Source: an uncultured Eubacteriales bacterium (GTDB lineage: Bacteria; Bacillota; Clostridia; Christensenellales; Aristaeellaceae). Taken from it: a stretch of 58,751 nt of DNA. Below, piece after piece: positions 8,393-16,996 of this stretch. The translations under genes were made by a program, and so were the position numbers. Location: the NCBI GenBank assembly GCA_902785105.1, contig CACZXF010000030.1, positions 13,009 to 71,759 on the forward strand. The letters are read 5' to 3'. Every line of letters begins with the position of its first letter. Position 1 is the first letter of the stretch. A model generated the notes under the pieces. That model made no database searches. It was given only the letters and a program-made list of their open reading frames with translations, and was not told where the DNA came from.

Positions 8393-9898
8393 ATGAGCGA
8401 AGATTTTGTTCTGGAACTGGAACACATCCGGAAGGAATATCCCGGCGTCGTGGCGCTGAAGGATGTCACGCTTCAGCTCCGCCGGGGCGAGATCCTCGGC
8501 CTGATCGGCGAAAACGGCGCGGGCAAATCCACCCTCATCAAGTGCTGTTCCGGCGCGGTGGTGCCCACGTCCGGCAAGATTAAAATCAACGGCAAGGAGT
8601 TCGACCGCATGACGCCCCAGCTGGCGGCGGAGAACGGCATTGCCATCATCTATCAGGAATTCAACAACGTCAAGGAACTGTCGGCTGCTGAAAACATGTT
8701 CCTCGGCCGCCCCATCCGCAAGGGCATCACCATCGACCGCAAGGCCATGGAGGCCGAGGCCGCGAAGGCCTTCGAGCAGCTTCATATTAAAATCAATCCC
8801 CGCGAGCTGGTGAAGAACCTCTCCGTCGGCTATCAGCAGATGATCGAGATCGCCAAGGCCATCCAGCAGAACGCCCAGGTTCTGATTATGGACGAGCCCA
8901 GCGCGCCGCTGACCAACAACGAGGTCGACGCCATGTTCGAGGTCGTCAACCTGCTCAGGAACAAGGGCGTCTCCATCATCTATATCTCCCACCGTTTGGA
9001 AGAAATCTTCTATCTGTCCGACCGCATCGAGGTCATCCGCGACGGCGAGTACGTGGACACCCTCATCACCCCCAACGCCACCGAGGACCAGCTCATCCAG
9101 ATGATGGTCGGCCGCGAGATGACCCAGAAGTTCCCCGAGCGCAAGCCCTGCGTGGACGAGAGCAAGGTGGTTCTGGAGCTGAAGAACGTCTGCGGCAACG
9201 GCGATAAGAACATGTCTCTCAAGATTCACGCCGGCGAGGTGCTGGGCCTGGGCGGCCTGGTGGGCGCGGGGCGCACGGAGCTGGCGCAGGTCATCTTCGG
9301 CGCGAAGCCCAAGGAGTCCGGCCAGATGTTCCTGAACGGCAAGGAGATCAACCCCAAGACCCCCCGGGAGGCCATCGACCTGGGCATCGCCATGCTGCCC
9401 GAGGACCGCAAGCGCCACGGCGCGCTGCTGGGCGTCTCCATCAAGAATAACATCAATATGCCGACTTACGACCGCATCTCCAAGGCGACCGTCATCGACC
9501 TGAAAACCGAAAGGGAGCGGGCCGAGAAGTACCGCAAGGAGATACAGATCAAGTGTCCCACCATCAACCAGCTTGTCAAGAACCTCTCCGGCGGCAACCA
9601 GCAGAAGGTCATCCTCGGCAAGTGGCTGGCGGCGGACTCCCAGCTCATCATATTCGACGAGCCCACCCGCGGGATCGACGTCGGCGCGAAGTATGAAATC
9701 TACAAGCTCATCAACGAGCTGGTGGAGCAGGGCCGCGCCGTGCTGATGATCTCCTCCGAAATGGAAGAGCTGATCGGCATGAGCGACCGCATCATCGTGC
9801 TGGCCGAGCGGGAGATGACCGGCGAGCTGAAAAAGGAAGAATTCGACGCCAACACCATCATGGCAATGGCCTCGGCCATTGTGGATCAGGGTAAATAA
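8393..9898 (+). CDS. Sugar ABC transporter ATP-binding protein (RbsA/MglA type)
   Basis: 501 residues with two fused nucleotide-binding domains. Domain 1 has Walker A GENGAGKST, signature LSVGYQQM and Walker B VLIMDEPSAPL. Domain 2 has the degenerate Walker A GLVGAGRTEL typical of this family, signature LSGGNQQK and LIIFDEPTRGIDVG. It powers import of a monosaccharide or polyol with the permease 14 bases downstream. AAGGAGG lies 9 bases before the ATG. Confidence 0.95.
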   Translation: MSEDFVLELEHIRKEYPGVVALKDVTLQLRRGEILGLIGENGAGKSTLIKCCSGAVVPTSGKIKINGKEFDRMTPQLAAENGIAIIYQEFNNVKELSAAENMFLGRPIRKGITIDRKAMEAEAAKAFEQLHIKINPRELVKNLSVGYQQMIEIAKAIQQNAQVLIMDEPSAPLTNNEVDAMFEVVNLLRNKGVSIIYISHRLEEIFYLSDRIEVIRDGEYVDTLITPNATEDQLIQMMVGREMTQKFPERKPCVDESKVVLELKNVCGNGDKNMSLKIHAGEVLGLGGLVGAGRTELAQVIFGAKPKESGQMFLNGKEINPKTPREAIDLGIAMLPEDRKRHGALLGVSIKNNINMPTYDRISKATVIDLKTERERAEKYRKEIQIKCPTINQLVKNLSGGNQQKVILGKWLAADSQLIIFDEPTRGIDVGAKYEIYKLINELVEQGRAVLMISSEMEELIGMSDRIIVLAEREMTGELKKEEFDANTIMAMASAIVDQGK

Positions 9899-9912
9899 GG
9901 AGGTTTCACGCA

Positions 9913-10890
9913 ATGGAAGCAAAGGGAAACACCAAGAATCTGCTCAGGCAAAACGCCATCTGGCTGGTGTTCGTCGTTGAAGTCATCTTCTTCGCCATTT
10001 GCAGCCAGGGCACGTTTGTGACGCCCGGCAACATTACGAACATACTGCGCCAGGTTTCCTATTATGGCATCGCCTCCGTCGGCATGACCTTCGTCATCCT
10101 GATCGGCGGCATCGACCTGTCCATCGGCTCCATCATCACATTGGTCAACATGGTCTGCGCTTACATGATGGTCAACATGAACATGCACTGGACCATCTCC
10201 GTGCTGGCCGTGCTGGTCATCGGCGTGATCATCGGCCTGCTGAACGGCTTCATGGTCGCCAAGATCGGCATCCCCGCCCTGATCGCCACCTTCGCCGCCC
10301 AGACGGTTTTCGAGGGCCTGGCCTACATCCTCACCGCTGGCATGCCCGTCTCCGGCTTCAACAAGACCTACCCCGCCATGAACTTCTTCGCCCGCTCCAC
10401 CGTGGACCTGCCCTTCATCTCTATCCCCTGGTGCGCCATCATCATGGTCGCCTGCCTGGGCATCGGCTCCTTCATACTGAACCGCTCCTACTTCGGCCGC
10501 TACTTCTACGCCATCGGCGGCAACGAGGAGGCCGCGGAGCTGTCCGGTATCCTGGTTGACAAGATGAAGATTTTGATCTACGCTTTGTCTGGCTTCTTTG
10601 CCGCGCTGGCCGGCATCGTCATGCTGTCCCGCACCGGCTCCGCCCAGGCCACCGTCGGCAAGGGCAAGGAATTCGACGTCATCACCTGCGTGGTCCTCGG
10701 CGGCGTGTCCGTCAACGGCGGCGTCGGCAAGATCTCCGGCGTGGTCGCCGGCGTGTTCATCATCGGCTGCCTCACCAACGGCCTCATCCTGATGAACGTC
10801 TCCGAATACATCCAGATGGTCGTCAAGGGCCTCGTCCTTGCCGCGGCCGTCGGCCTGGACTGCATGTCCAATAAGGGCAAGAGCAACTGA
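9913..10890 (+). CDS. Sugar ABC transporter permease (RbsC type)
   Basis: 325 residues, hydrophobic throughout with about 8-10 membrane segments. Family motifs are GMTFVILIGGIDLSIGS near residue 60, GIPALIATFAAQTVFEGLAY, RYFYAIGGNEEAAELSGI (the ATPase-contact region) and CVVLGGVSVNGGVGKISG. It forms the membrane channel of the importer. The ATPase gene ends 14 bases upstream, with AAGGAGG between. Confidence 0.95.
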   Translation: MEAKGNTKNLLRQNAIWLVFVVEVIFFAICSQGTFVTPGNITNILRQVSYYGIASVGMTFVILIGGIDLSIGSIITLVNMVCAYMMVNMNMHWTISVLAVLVIGVIIGLLNGFMVAKIGIPALIATFAAQTVFEGLAYILTAGMPVSGFNKTYPAMNFFARSTVDLPFISIPWCAIIMVACLGIGSFILNRSYFGRYFYAIGGNEEAAELSGILVDKMKILIYALSGFFAALAGIVMLSRTGSAQATVGKGKEFDVITCVVLGGVSVNGGVGKISGVVAGVFIIGCLTNGLILMNVSEYIQMVVKGLVLAAAVGLDCMSNKGKSN

Positions 10891-10896
10891 TGATTA

Positions 10897-11250
10897 GTGG
10901 GGAGTTGGGAGTGGAGAGTGAAGGTTGAAAGCTTTCGGATTTCTCTGATATAATGTAACCATGCGGTTCGAGCTGTAAATATGTTTTACGAGGCCCACCT
11001 CATCCGCCCTCACGGGCACCTTCCGGCCCAGGGACCTGCCGGCCCGCCTTCGCTGAAAACAGCACACTGTGCTGTTTTCCGGGCGCTCAGGCCCCAAGGG
11101 GAAGGCAGGGGTTGGGAAATGCGGGCTCCAAAAGCCTTCCCCTTGAGGGGAAGGTGCCCCGAAGGGGCGGATGAGGTGGGTTACCCGCGTATCTCTGCAA
11201 ATTCCAATTTATCATACAGCCCGCCGTTCCCCACTCCCAACTTCCAACTC
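10897..11250. repeat. Interspersed repeat, C-type interior, nested in an outer inverted pair
   Basis: The inner part (about 10985-11212) carries CCACCTCATCCGCC, CGGGCACCTTCC, the AAACAGCAC/GTGCTGTTT hairpin, CAAGGGGAAGG...CCTTCCCCTTG, GGCGGATGAGGTGGG, and ends in the motif CAAATTCCAATTTATC. Outer arms GGGGAGTTGGGAGTGG (10899-10914) and CCCCACTCCCAACTTCC (11227-11243) are inverted copies. It fills the 390-base gap before the MDR gene. Confidence 0.85.
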
Positions 11251-11280
11251 CATACCCTACCAAATTAAGGAGGCAACCTC

Positions 11281-12315
11281 ATGTCCAACAAAACCTTCTA
11301 CATGACTGACATCGAAAAAATAGAGGTTGGCGAAGCGCCGATGCCCGTGGTGGGCGCGGACGACGTGATGATCAAGGTTCAGTCCGTGGGCGTGTGCGGT
11401 TCCGACCTGCACTACTACCGTTCCGGCTCCATCGGCGATTTCAAGGTGGAGTTCCCCTTCATACTGGGCCACGAGGCCGCGGGCGTGGTGTGCGAGGTGG
11501 GCGAAAACGTCAAGACCCTCAAGCCCGGCGACCGGGTCTGCATGGAGCCCGGCGTGCCCTGCATGAAGTGCGAGGAGTGCCTGAGCGGCCACTACAATCT
11601 CTGCAAGGACGTGCGCTTCTGGGCCACCCCGCCCTATGACGGCGTGCTCAGCGAGTATATCACCCATCCCGCCGCCTTCACCTTCAAGATTCCGGACAAC
11701 ATGTCCTTCACCGAGGGCGCGCTGGTGGAGCCCCTGGCCATCGGCCTCCACGCCTGCAATCAGGGCGGCGTGAAGCTGGGCCAGACCGTGGTCATCATGG
11801 GCGCGGGCTGCATCGGCCTGGTGAGCCTGCTGGCCGCCAAGGCCTACGGCGCGACCCAGGTGGTCGTGGGCGACGTCATCGACAAGCGCCTCGAAAAGGC
11901 CGCCGAGCTCGGCGCGATTCCCGTCAACACCAAGAATGAGGACATCGTGGCCAAGGTCATGGAACTGACGAACGGCCACGGCGCGGATGTCTGCATCGAC
12001 TGCGCCGGCTTCTCCTCCACCGTGGACAACTGCCTCTCCGCCGCCAAGCCCGCCGGCACCGTCATCATCGTCGGCCTGGGCGAGGACCGCGTGAACGGCT
12101 TCAACACCTCCATCATGTCCACCAAGGAGCTGACCGTCAAGTCCATCTTCCGCTATCGCAACCTCTATCCCACCGCCATCAACGCTATCGCCGATGGACG
12201 CATCAACGTGGGCGCCATCGTCTCCCACCGCTTCAAGTTCGACGATACCATCAACGCCTTCGCCACCTGCCACAGGGACATCCGGAACGTGGTCAAGGGC
12301 GTCATAGAGTACTGA
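11281..12315 (+). CDS. Zinc-dependent MDR dehydrogenase, sorbitol/xylitol dehydrogenase-like
   Basis: 344 residues. Catalytic zinc site: CGSDLHYY (Cys), GHEAAG (His) and a later Glu. The structural zinc lobe has four cysteines (PGVPCMKCEECLSGHYNLC). Coenzyme site: MGAGCIGL, with Asp in VVVGDVID favouring NAD. It closely follows polyol dehydrogenases such as sorbitol and xylitol dehydrogenase, oxidising C2 of a sugar alcohol to a ketose. AAGGAGG lies upstream. It is the second dehydrogenase class in this locus. Confidence 0.9.
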   Translation: MSNKTFYMTDIEKIEVGEAPMPVVGADDVMIKVQSVGVCGSDLHYYRSGSIGDFKVEFPFILGHEAAGVVCEVGENVKTLKPGDRVCMEPGVPCMKCEECLSGHYNLCKDVRFWATPPYDGVLSEYITHPAAFTFKIPDNMSFTEGALVEPLAIGLHACNQGGVKLGQTVVIMGAGCIGLVSLLAAKAYGATQVVVGDVIDKRLEKAAELGAIPVNTKNEDIVAKVMELTNGHGADVCIDCAGFSSTVDNCLSAAKPAGTVIIVGLGEDRVNGFNTSIMSTKELTVKSIFRYRNLYPTAINAIADGRINVGAIVSHRFKFDDTINAFATCHRDIRNVVKGVIEY

Positions 12316-12500
12316 TTGAAATTGAAAATTGATAATTGAAAATTGAAAATTCAGTTACCGCGCACCCTGTAGGGGTGGCGTTTCGCCGCCCGCCCCCTGC
12401 GAATCGTCACGACGTACCCGGCGGGCGGCGAAACGCCGCCCCTACAAGGTTTTGTGCTATATCGACCATTCATTTTCAATTTTCAATTTTCAATTCCATA
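12316..12500. repeat. Interspersed repeat, B-type interior with AT-rich ends
   Basis: The interior (12366-12450) is CCTGTAGGGG, a GGCGTTTCGCC palindrome, a spacer, then GGCGGCGAAACGCCGCC and CCCTACAAGG. It is flanked by inverted AT-rich arms of AATTGAAAATTG units (12316-12350 and 12472-12497), the same arms that flank the A-type repeat at 2.3 kb. Confidence 0.85.
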
Positions 12501-12512
12501 AGGAGGATTGCA

Positions 12513-14132
12513 ATGAAGCTCAACTATCAAGGCTTAAAGGACACCGCCGCCTGGGCGAAGGCGGGGATCGAGCTGCCGCCCTACGACGTGGAAGCGCTGG
12601 CGAAGGCCACCGTGGCGGACCCGCGCTGGGTACACTTCGGCATCGGCAATATCTTCCGCATCTTCGTGGGCAGCATCGAGGACAGGCTGCTCCGCGAGGG
12701 CCTCATGGACCGGGGCATCACCTGCGTGGAGACCTTCGACTATGATGTCGTCGATAAAATCTATACGCCCTATGACAATCTGGCCCTGGCCGTCTATCTG
12801 AAATCCGACGGCACCGTGGACAGGCAGGTGCTGGGCGGGCTGTCCGAGGCCATCAAGGCCCAGTCCTCCGACCCCGCGGCCTGGGCGCGGCTGAAGGCTG
12901 TCTTTGAAAATCCCGGACTCCAGCTCGTCACCTTCACCATCACCGAAAAGGGCTACGCCCTGCGCAACACCGAGGGGCGCTACTTCGGTTACGTCCAGGC
13001 CGACATGGACAACGGCCCGGAGGTGGTCACCGGGGCCATGGGCGTGGTCACCGCCATGCTGTATGCCCGGTATCTGGCGGGGAAGAAGCCGCTGGCGCTG
13101 GTCAGCATGGACAACGTGGCCCGCAACGGCGAAAAGCTGCGCAACTCCGTGATGGAGACCGCCATGGTCTGGAAGGAGCTGGGCCATGTGGACGCCGGCT
13201 TCGTGGAGTACGTCAGCGACGAGTCCGTGGTCAGCTTCCCCTGGACCATGATCGACAAGATCACCCCCCGCCCCAGCGTGGACGTGGCCAACGCCCTCGA
13301 GGCCTCCGGCGTGGAGGCCATGCAGCCCGTGGTCACCAATAAGCACACCTACATCGCCCCCTTCGTCAACGCCGAGGGCCCGCAGTACCTGGTGGTGGAG
13401 GACAACTTCCCCAACGGGCGGCCCCCGCTGGAAAAGGGCGGGGTGTTCATGGCGGACCGCGTGACCGTCAACCGCTCCGAGCGCATGAAGGTCACCGCCT
13501 GCCTCAATCCCATCCACACCGCCCTGGGCCCCTACGACGTGATGCTGGGCTACGAGCTCTTCGCCGACGGCATGCCCGACCCCGAGCTGTCCCGGCTGGC
13601 CGATCAGGTGGGCTACAAGGAGGGCCTCCCCGTGGTGGAGGACCCGGGTATACTGTCCCCCAAAGCCTTCATCGATGAGGTCATCCACGAGCGCTTCCCC
13701 AACAAGTACCTCGGCGATACCTCCCAGCGCATCTGCACCGACGCCTCCCAGGGCATGGCCTTCCGCTTCGGCGAGACCATCAAGGCCTACGTCGCCAAGG
13801 AGGGCACCGCGGGACGCCTCACAGGCATCCCCCTCGCCATCGCCGGCTGGCTCCGCTACTTATTAAAGATAGACGATGACGGCAACCCCTATACCCTCGC
13901 CCCCGACCCGCTGGCCCCTGTGCTGGCCGAGCAGCTCTCAAACGTCAAGATCGGCGACCCCGATTCCCTGACCGATGAGCTGAAGCCCATACTCGCCAAC
14001 GCCAATATCTGGGGTGTGAATCTCAAGGAGGTCGGCCTCGCCGACAAGATAGAGTCCCTCTTCCGCCAGGAGATCGCCGGCCCCGGCGCCGTCCGCGCCA
14101 CCTTGAAAAAGCACCTCGACGCGCTGAACTGA
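12513..14132 (+). CDS. Mannitol dehydrogenase-family oxidoreductase (long-chain polyol dehydrogenase)
   Basis: 539 residues from the ATG after AAGGAGG; longer frames run back into the repeat. The N-terminal Rossmann part contains RWVHFGIGNIFRIF, as in mannitol 2-dehydrogenase and fructuronate/tagaturonate reductases. The catalytic Lys-Asn-His set appears in MKVTACLNPIHTALG. It is expected to interconvert a hexitol, pentitol or hexuronate with its ketose using NAD(P). It is the third unrelated dehydrogenase in the locus, which suggests growth on several related polyols. A terminator hairpin follows. Confidence 0.9.
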   Translation: MKLNYQGLKDTAAWAKAGIELPPYDVEALAKATVADPRWVHFGIGNIFRIFVGSIEDRLLREGLMDRGITCVETFDYDVVDKIYTPYDNLALAVYLKSDGTVDRQVLGGLSEAIKAQSSDPAAWARLKAVFENPGLQLVTFTITEKGYALRNTEGRYFGYVQADMDNGPEVVTGAMGVVTAMLYARYLAGKKPLALVSMDNVARNGEKLRNSVMETAMVWKELGHVDAGFVEYVSDESVVSFPWTMIDKITPRPSVDVANALEASGVEAMQPVVTNKHTYIAPFVNAEGPQYLVVEDNFPNGRPPLEKGGVFMADRVTVNRSERMKVTACLNPIHTALGPYDVMLGYELFADGMPDPELSRLADQVGYKEGLPVVEDPGILSPKAFIDEVIHERFPNKYLGDTSQRICTDASQGMAFRFGETIKAYVAKEGTAGRLTGIPLAIAGWLRYLLKIDDDGNPYTLAPDPLAPVLAEQLSNVKIGDPDSLTDELKPILANANIWGVNLKEVGLADKIESLFRQEIAGPGAVRATLKKHLDALN

Positions 14133-14147
14133 ATATAATATCATAAG

Positions 14148-14191
14148 AAGCCGCTGCAAGGACGCAATCGCCCGCGCAGCGGCTTGATTTT
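14148..14191 (+). terminator. Terminator hairpin after the mannitol dehydrogenase gene
   Basis: AAGCCGCTGC pairs with GCAGCGGCTT, then GATTTTA. The T-tract is short. Confidence 0.6.
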
Positions 14192-14221
14192 ACCTGCAAA
14201 TATGGTAAAATGAGGGTATCG

Positions 14222-14405
14222 TTTGATAAAAAGGGATTTATCGGGATGTCATTCGAAACCCACCTCATCTGCCCTCACGGGCACTTGACAAGGGCCTGCC
14301 GGCCCCATCTCACTGAAAACAGTCCACTGGACTGTTTTCCGGGCGCTCGATGCTCCTCAAGGGGAAGGCGTGAACCCCCGTCTCCCCGACAACTTCCAAT
14401 TTATC
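14222..14405. repeat. Interspersed repeat, C-type interior with both terminal motifs
   Basis: Left end GATAAAAAGGGATTTATCGGG, interior CCACCTCATCTGCC, GGCCTGCCGGCC, the AAACAGTCC/GGACTGTTT hairpin and CAAGGGGAAGG, right end CTCCCCGACAACTTCC then AATTTATCG. Its ends match those around B-type interiors elsewhere. It occupies most of the 309-base gap before uvrA. Confidence 0.85.
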
Positions 14406-14441
14406 GAACTGATTGCTAATAAATATGAGGTTCAACGCGCC

Positions 14442-16955
14442 ATGAAAAAGGAACGACTTGCGCCCCACGACATTCTCGTGCGCGGCGCGAAGGTACACAA
14501 TCTGAAAAACATCGATGTGGACATCCCGCTGGGAAAGTTAGTGGCCATCGCGGGGGTGTCCGGCTCGGGGAAATCGTCGCTGGCGCTGGGGACGCTGTAC
14601 GCCGAGGGCTCCCGGCGCTATCTGGAGGCGCTGTCCACCTACACCCGGCGGCGCATCACCCAGGCGGGGCGGGCGGACGTGGACGAGGTCAAACACGTCC
14701 CCGCCGCGCTGGCGCTGCACCAGCGGCCGGGCATCCCCGGCGTGCGTTCCACCTTCGGCACGGCTTCGGAGCTGCTGAACAGCCTGCGGCTGATGTTCTC
14801 CCGGCTGGGGAGCCACTGCTGCCCCAACGGCCATCCCTGCCCGCCCAGCATGGACGTGGCGCTGATGCTGCCCACCCGCTGTCCGGTCTGCGGGGAGGAA
14901 TTCTACGGCCCCGGCGCGGAGGCCATGGCCTTCAACTCCGAGGGCGCCTGCCCCACCTGCCAGGGCACGGGCATCCACCGCACGGTGGACGAATCCACCC
15001 TCGTCCCGGACGAGTCCCTGACCATCGACGAGGGCGCGGTGCTCCCCTGGCAGACGCTGATGTGGTCGCTGATGAAGGACATCGCCCGGGAGCTGGGCGT
15101 CCGCACCGACGTCCCCTTTAAGGACCTGACCCAGAAGGAGCGGGACATGGTTTTCTACGGCCCGCCGGTCAAGCACCACATGATCTATCAGAACCAGACC
15201 AGCGGGGCCTCCGGCGAGATGGATTTCACCTATTTCAACGCCATCTACACCGTGGAAAACGCCCTGAGCAAGGTGAAGGACGAGAAGGGCATGAAGCGTG
15301 TGGAGAAGTTCCTCCGCGAAACCACCTGCCCCGACTGCGGCGGCACCCGATTGAGCACAAAGGTCCGCTCATCGACTCTGGCGGGCAAAAACCTCGCCGA
15401 GGCCACGGCCATGACGCTGGACGCCCTCATCCCCTGGGTCAGGGCCGTCCCGTCCACCCTCCCCGAAGCCATGCGGCCGATGGCTGAGAGCATCATACAG
15501 TCCTTCCTTGACAATGCCCGCCGCTTAAAGGACTTGGGGTTGGGCTACCTGTCATTGGACCGCGCCAGCAGCACGCTCTCCACCGGCGAACGCCAGCGCG
15601 TCCAGCTCGCCCGCGCCGTGCGCAACGAGACCACCGGTGTGCTGTACGTGCTGGACGAGCCCAGCATCGGCCTCCATCCCAGCAACATCGACGGCCTGAT
15701 GGAGGTGGTGGACAGCCTCATCGCCGACGGCAATTCCGTCATACTGGTGGACCACGACGTCCGCGTGCTCAAGCGCGCCGACCACATGATCGAGCTGGGC
15801 CCCCTGGCTGGCAGCGAGGGCGGCACCATACTGGCCCAGGGCACGGTTGACGAAATCGCAAAGTCCCCTGTCTCCAAAATTGCCCCCTTCATCACCGGGA
15901 CGGAAAACGTGCTGACGCGGAAACGCGCCGCAAAGGACGAGGTCTTTTCCATCGGCACGATACGTATGACCACCGCGCCCATCCACACCGTCCACGGGCT
16001 GAACGTCGCCATCCCCAAAGGACGTCTGACGGCGGTGACCGGCGTCTCCGGTTCGGGCAAGACCACGATGATACTGGAAAGCCTGATTCCCGGTCTCAAT
16101 GCCCACTGTAACGGGGAGAAGCTCCCGCCTCACGTCCTGACCATCGAGGCCGAGGGCATCCGCCGGGCGAACCTCATCGACGCCTCGCCCATCGGCGTCA
16201 ACATCCGCTCCACCGTGGCAACCTACTCCGGCATACTGGACGACCTGCGCCGCCTCTACGCCGCCACCGACGCCGCGAAAGCCCAGAAGTTCAACGCCGG
16301 GGCCTTCTCCTACAACACCGGTTCCCTCCGCTGCCAGACCTGCGACGGCACGGGCCAGATCTCCTTAGACGTGCAGTTCCTCCCCGACGTCACCATCACC
16401 TGCCCCGACTGCGGCGGCAACCGCTACGGCGCCACCGCCGCACACATCCTCTGGACGCCCAAGGGTTCCGAAAGGGCTTATCCCCTCCCCGAGCTGATGC
16501 GCATGACCGTCAGCGACGCCATGAAGGTATTCAAAAAGCACCCGAAGGTGCTGGACAAGCTGGCGACGCTCCAGAGCCTGGGCCTGGGCTATCTCACACT
16601 GGGCGAGGACACCCCCGCCCTCTCCGGCGGCGAGGCCCAGCGACTTAAGCTGGCCAGCGAGATGGGCAGGACCCAGGAGGATTCCGTCTTTGTGTTCGAC
16701 GAGCCCACCATCGGCCTCCATCCCCTGGACGTGCAGGTGCTGTTGAGCGTATTCAACCGCCTGGTGGATGCCGGGGCGACGGTCATCGTCATCGAGCACG
16801 ACCTGGATGTCATCGCCAATGCCGATTACGTCATCGACATGGGCCCCGGCGGCGGCGAGCAGGGCGGCCGGATCGTCGCCAGCGGCACCCCGGAGGAGAT
16901 CGCCCAAAACGAAAACAGCATCACCGGCCGCTATATCCGCCCATTGCTGAAATAA
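14442..16955 (+). CDS. UvrA-like ABC-type excinuclease subunit, short class
   Basis: 837 residues from the ATG after TGAGG; a longer frame starting at 14370 is inside the repeat. Two ABC modules: Walker A GVSGSGKSS and GVSGSGKTT, signatures LSTGERQR and LSGGEAQR, Walker B VLYVLDEPSIGLHP and VFVFDEPTIGLHP. Zinc-binding cysteine pairs are CPVCG...CPTC and CQTC...CPDC. Housekeeping UvrA is about 940 residues; this length fits UvrA-like proteins often linked to drug or DNA-damage tolerance. Whether it can work with UvrB is unknown. It is convergent with an AraC gene. Confidence 0.88.
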   Translation: MKKERLAPHDILVRGAKVHNLKNIDVDIPLGKLVAIAGVSGSGKSSLALGTLYAEGSRRYLEALSTYTRRRITQAGRADVDEVKHVPAALALHQRPGIPGVRSTFGTASELLNSLRLMFSRLGSHCCPNGHPCPPSMDVALMLPTRCPVCGEEFYGPGAEAMAFNSEGACPTCQGTGIHRTVDESTLVPDESLTIDEGAVLPWQTLMWSLMKDIARELGVRTDVPFKDLTQKERDMVFYGPPVKHHMIYQNQTSGASGEMDFTYFNAIYTVENALSKVKDEKGMKRVEKFLRETTCPDCGGTRLSTKVRSSTLAGKNLAEATAMTLDALIPWVRAVPSTLPEAMRPMAESIIQSFLDNARRLKDLGLGYLSLDRASSTLSTGERQRVQLARAVRNETTGVLYVLDEPSIGLHPSNIDGLMEVVDSLIADGNSVILVDHDVRVLKRADHMIELGPLAGSEGGTILAQGTVDEIAKSPVSKIAPFITGTENVLTRKRAAKDEVFSIGTIRMTTAPIHTVHGLNVAIPKGRLTAVTGVSGSGKTTMILESLIPGLNAHCNGEKLPPHVLTIEAEGIRRANLIDASPIGVNIRSTVATYSGILDDLRRLYAATDAAKAQKFNAGAFSYNTGSLRCQTCDGTGQISLDVQFLPDVTITCPDCGGNRYGATAAHILWTPKGSERAYPLPELMRMTVSDAMKVFKKHPKVLDKLATLQSLGLGYLTLGEDTPALSGGEAQRLKLASEMGRTQEDSVFVFDEPTIGLHPLDVQVLLSVFNRLVDAGATVIVIEHDLDVIANADYVIDMGPGGGEQGGRIVASGTPEEIAQNENSITGRYIRPLLK

Positions 16956-16965
16956 CGCCTAATAT

Positions 16966-16996
16966 TGTGTCAACGAGAACCGTCCCTGATGACACA
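16966..16996. repeat. Palindromic repeat E (TGTGTCA...TGACACA)
   Basis: TGTGTCA, CGAGAACCGTCCCTGA, TGACACA. The reverse complement matches 47687-47717 almost base for base (GGGACGGTTCTC core). It overlaps the 3' end of the AraC gene. Confidence 0.85.

Noticed and set aside
8294-9922. Minus-strand open frame antisense to the sugar ABC ATPase
   Set aside because: The plus strand has full ABC motifs and a ribosome site; the antisense translation is H/D/L-rich without motifs.
12336-12512. N-terminal extension of the mannitol dehydrogenase-type gene
   Set aside because: Encoded entirely by the B repeat and its AT-rich arm; AAGGAGG precedes the ATG at 12513.
14370-14441. Upstream start for UvrA within the repeat
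   Set aside because: No ribosome site, and the added residues come from the interspersed repeat; the ATG at 14442 aligns with the normal UvrA start.
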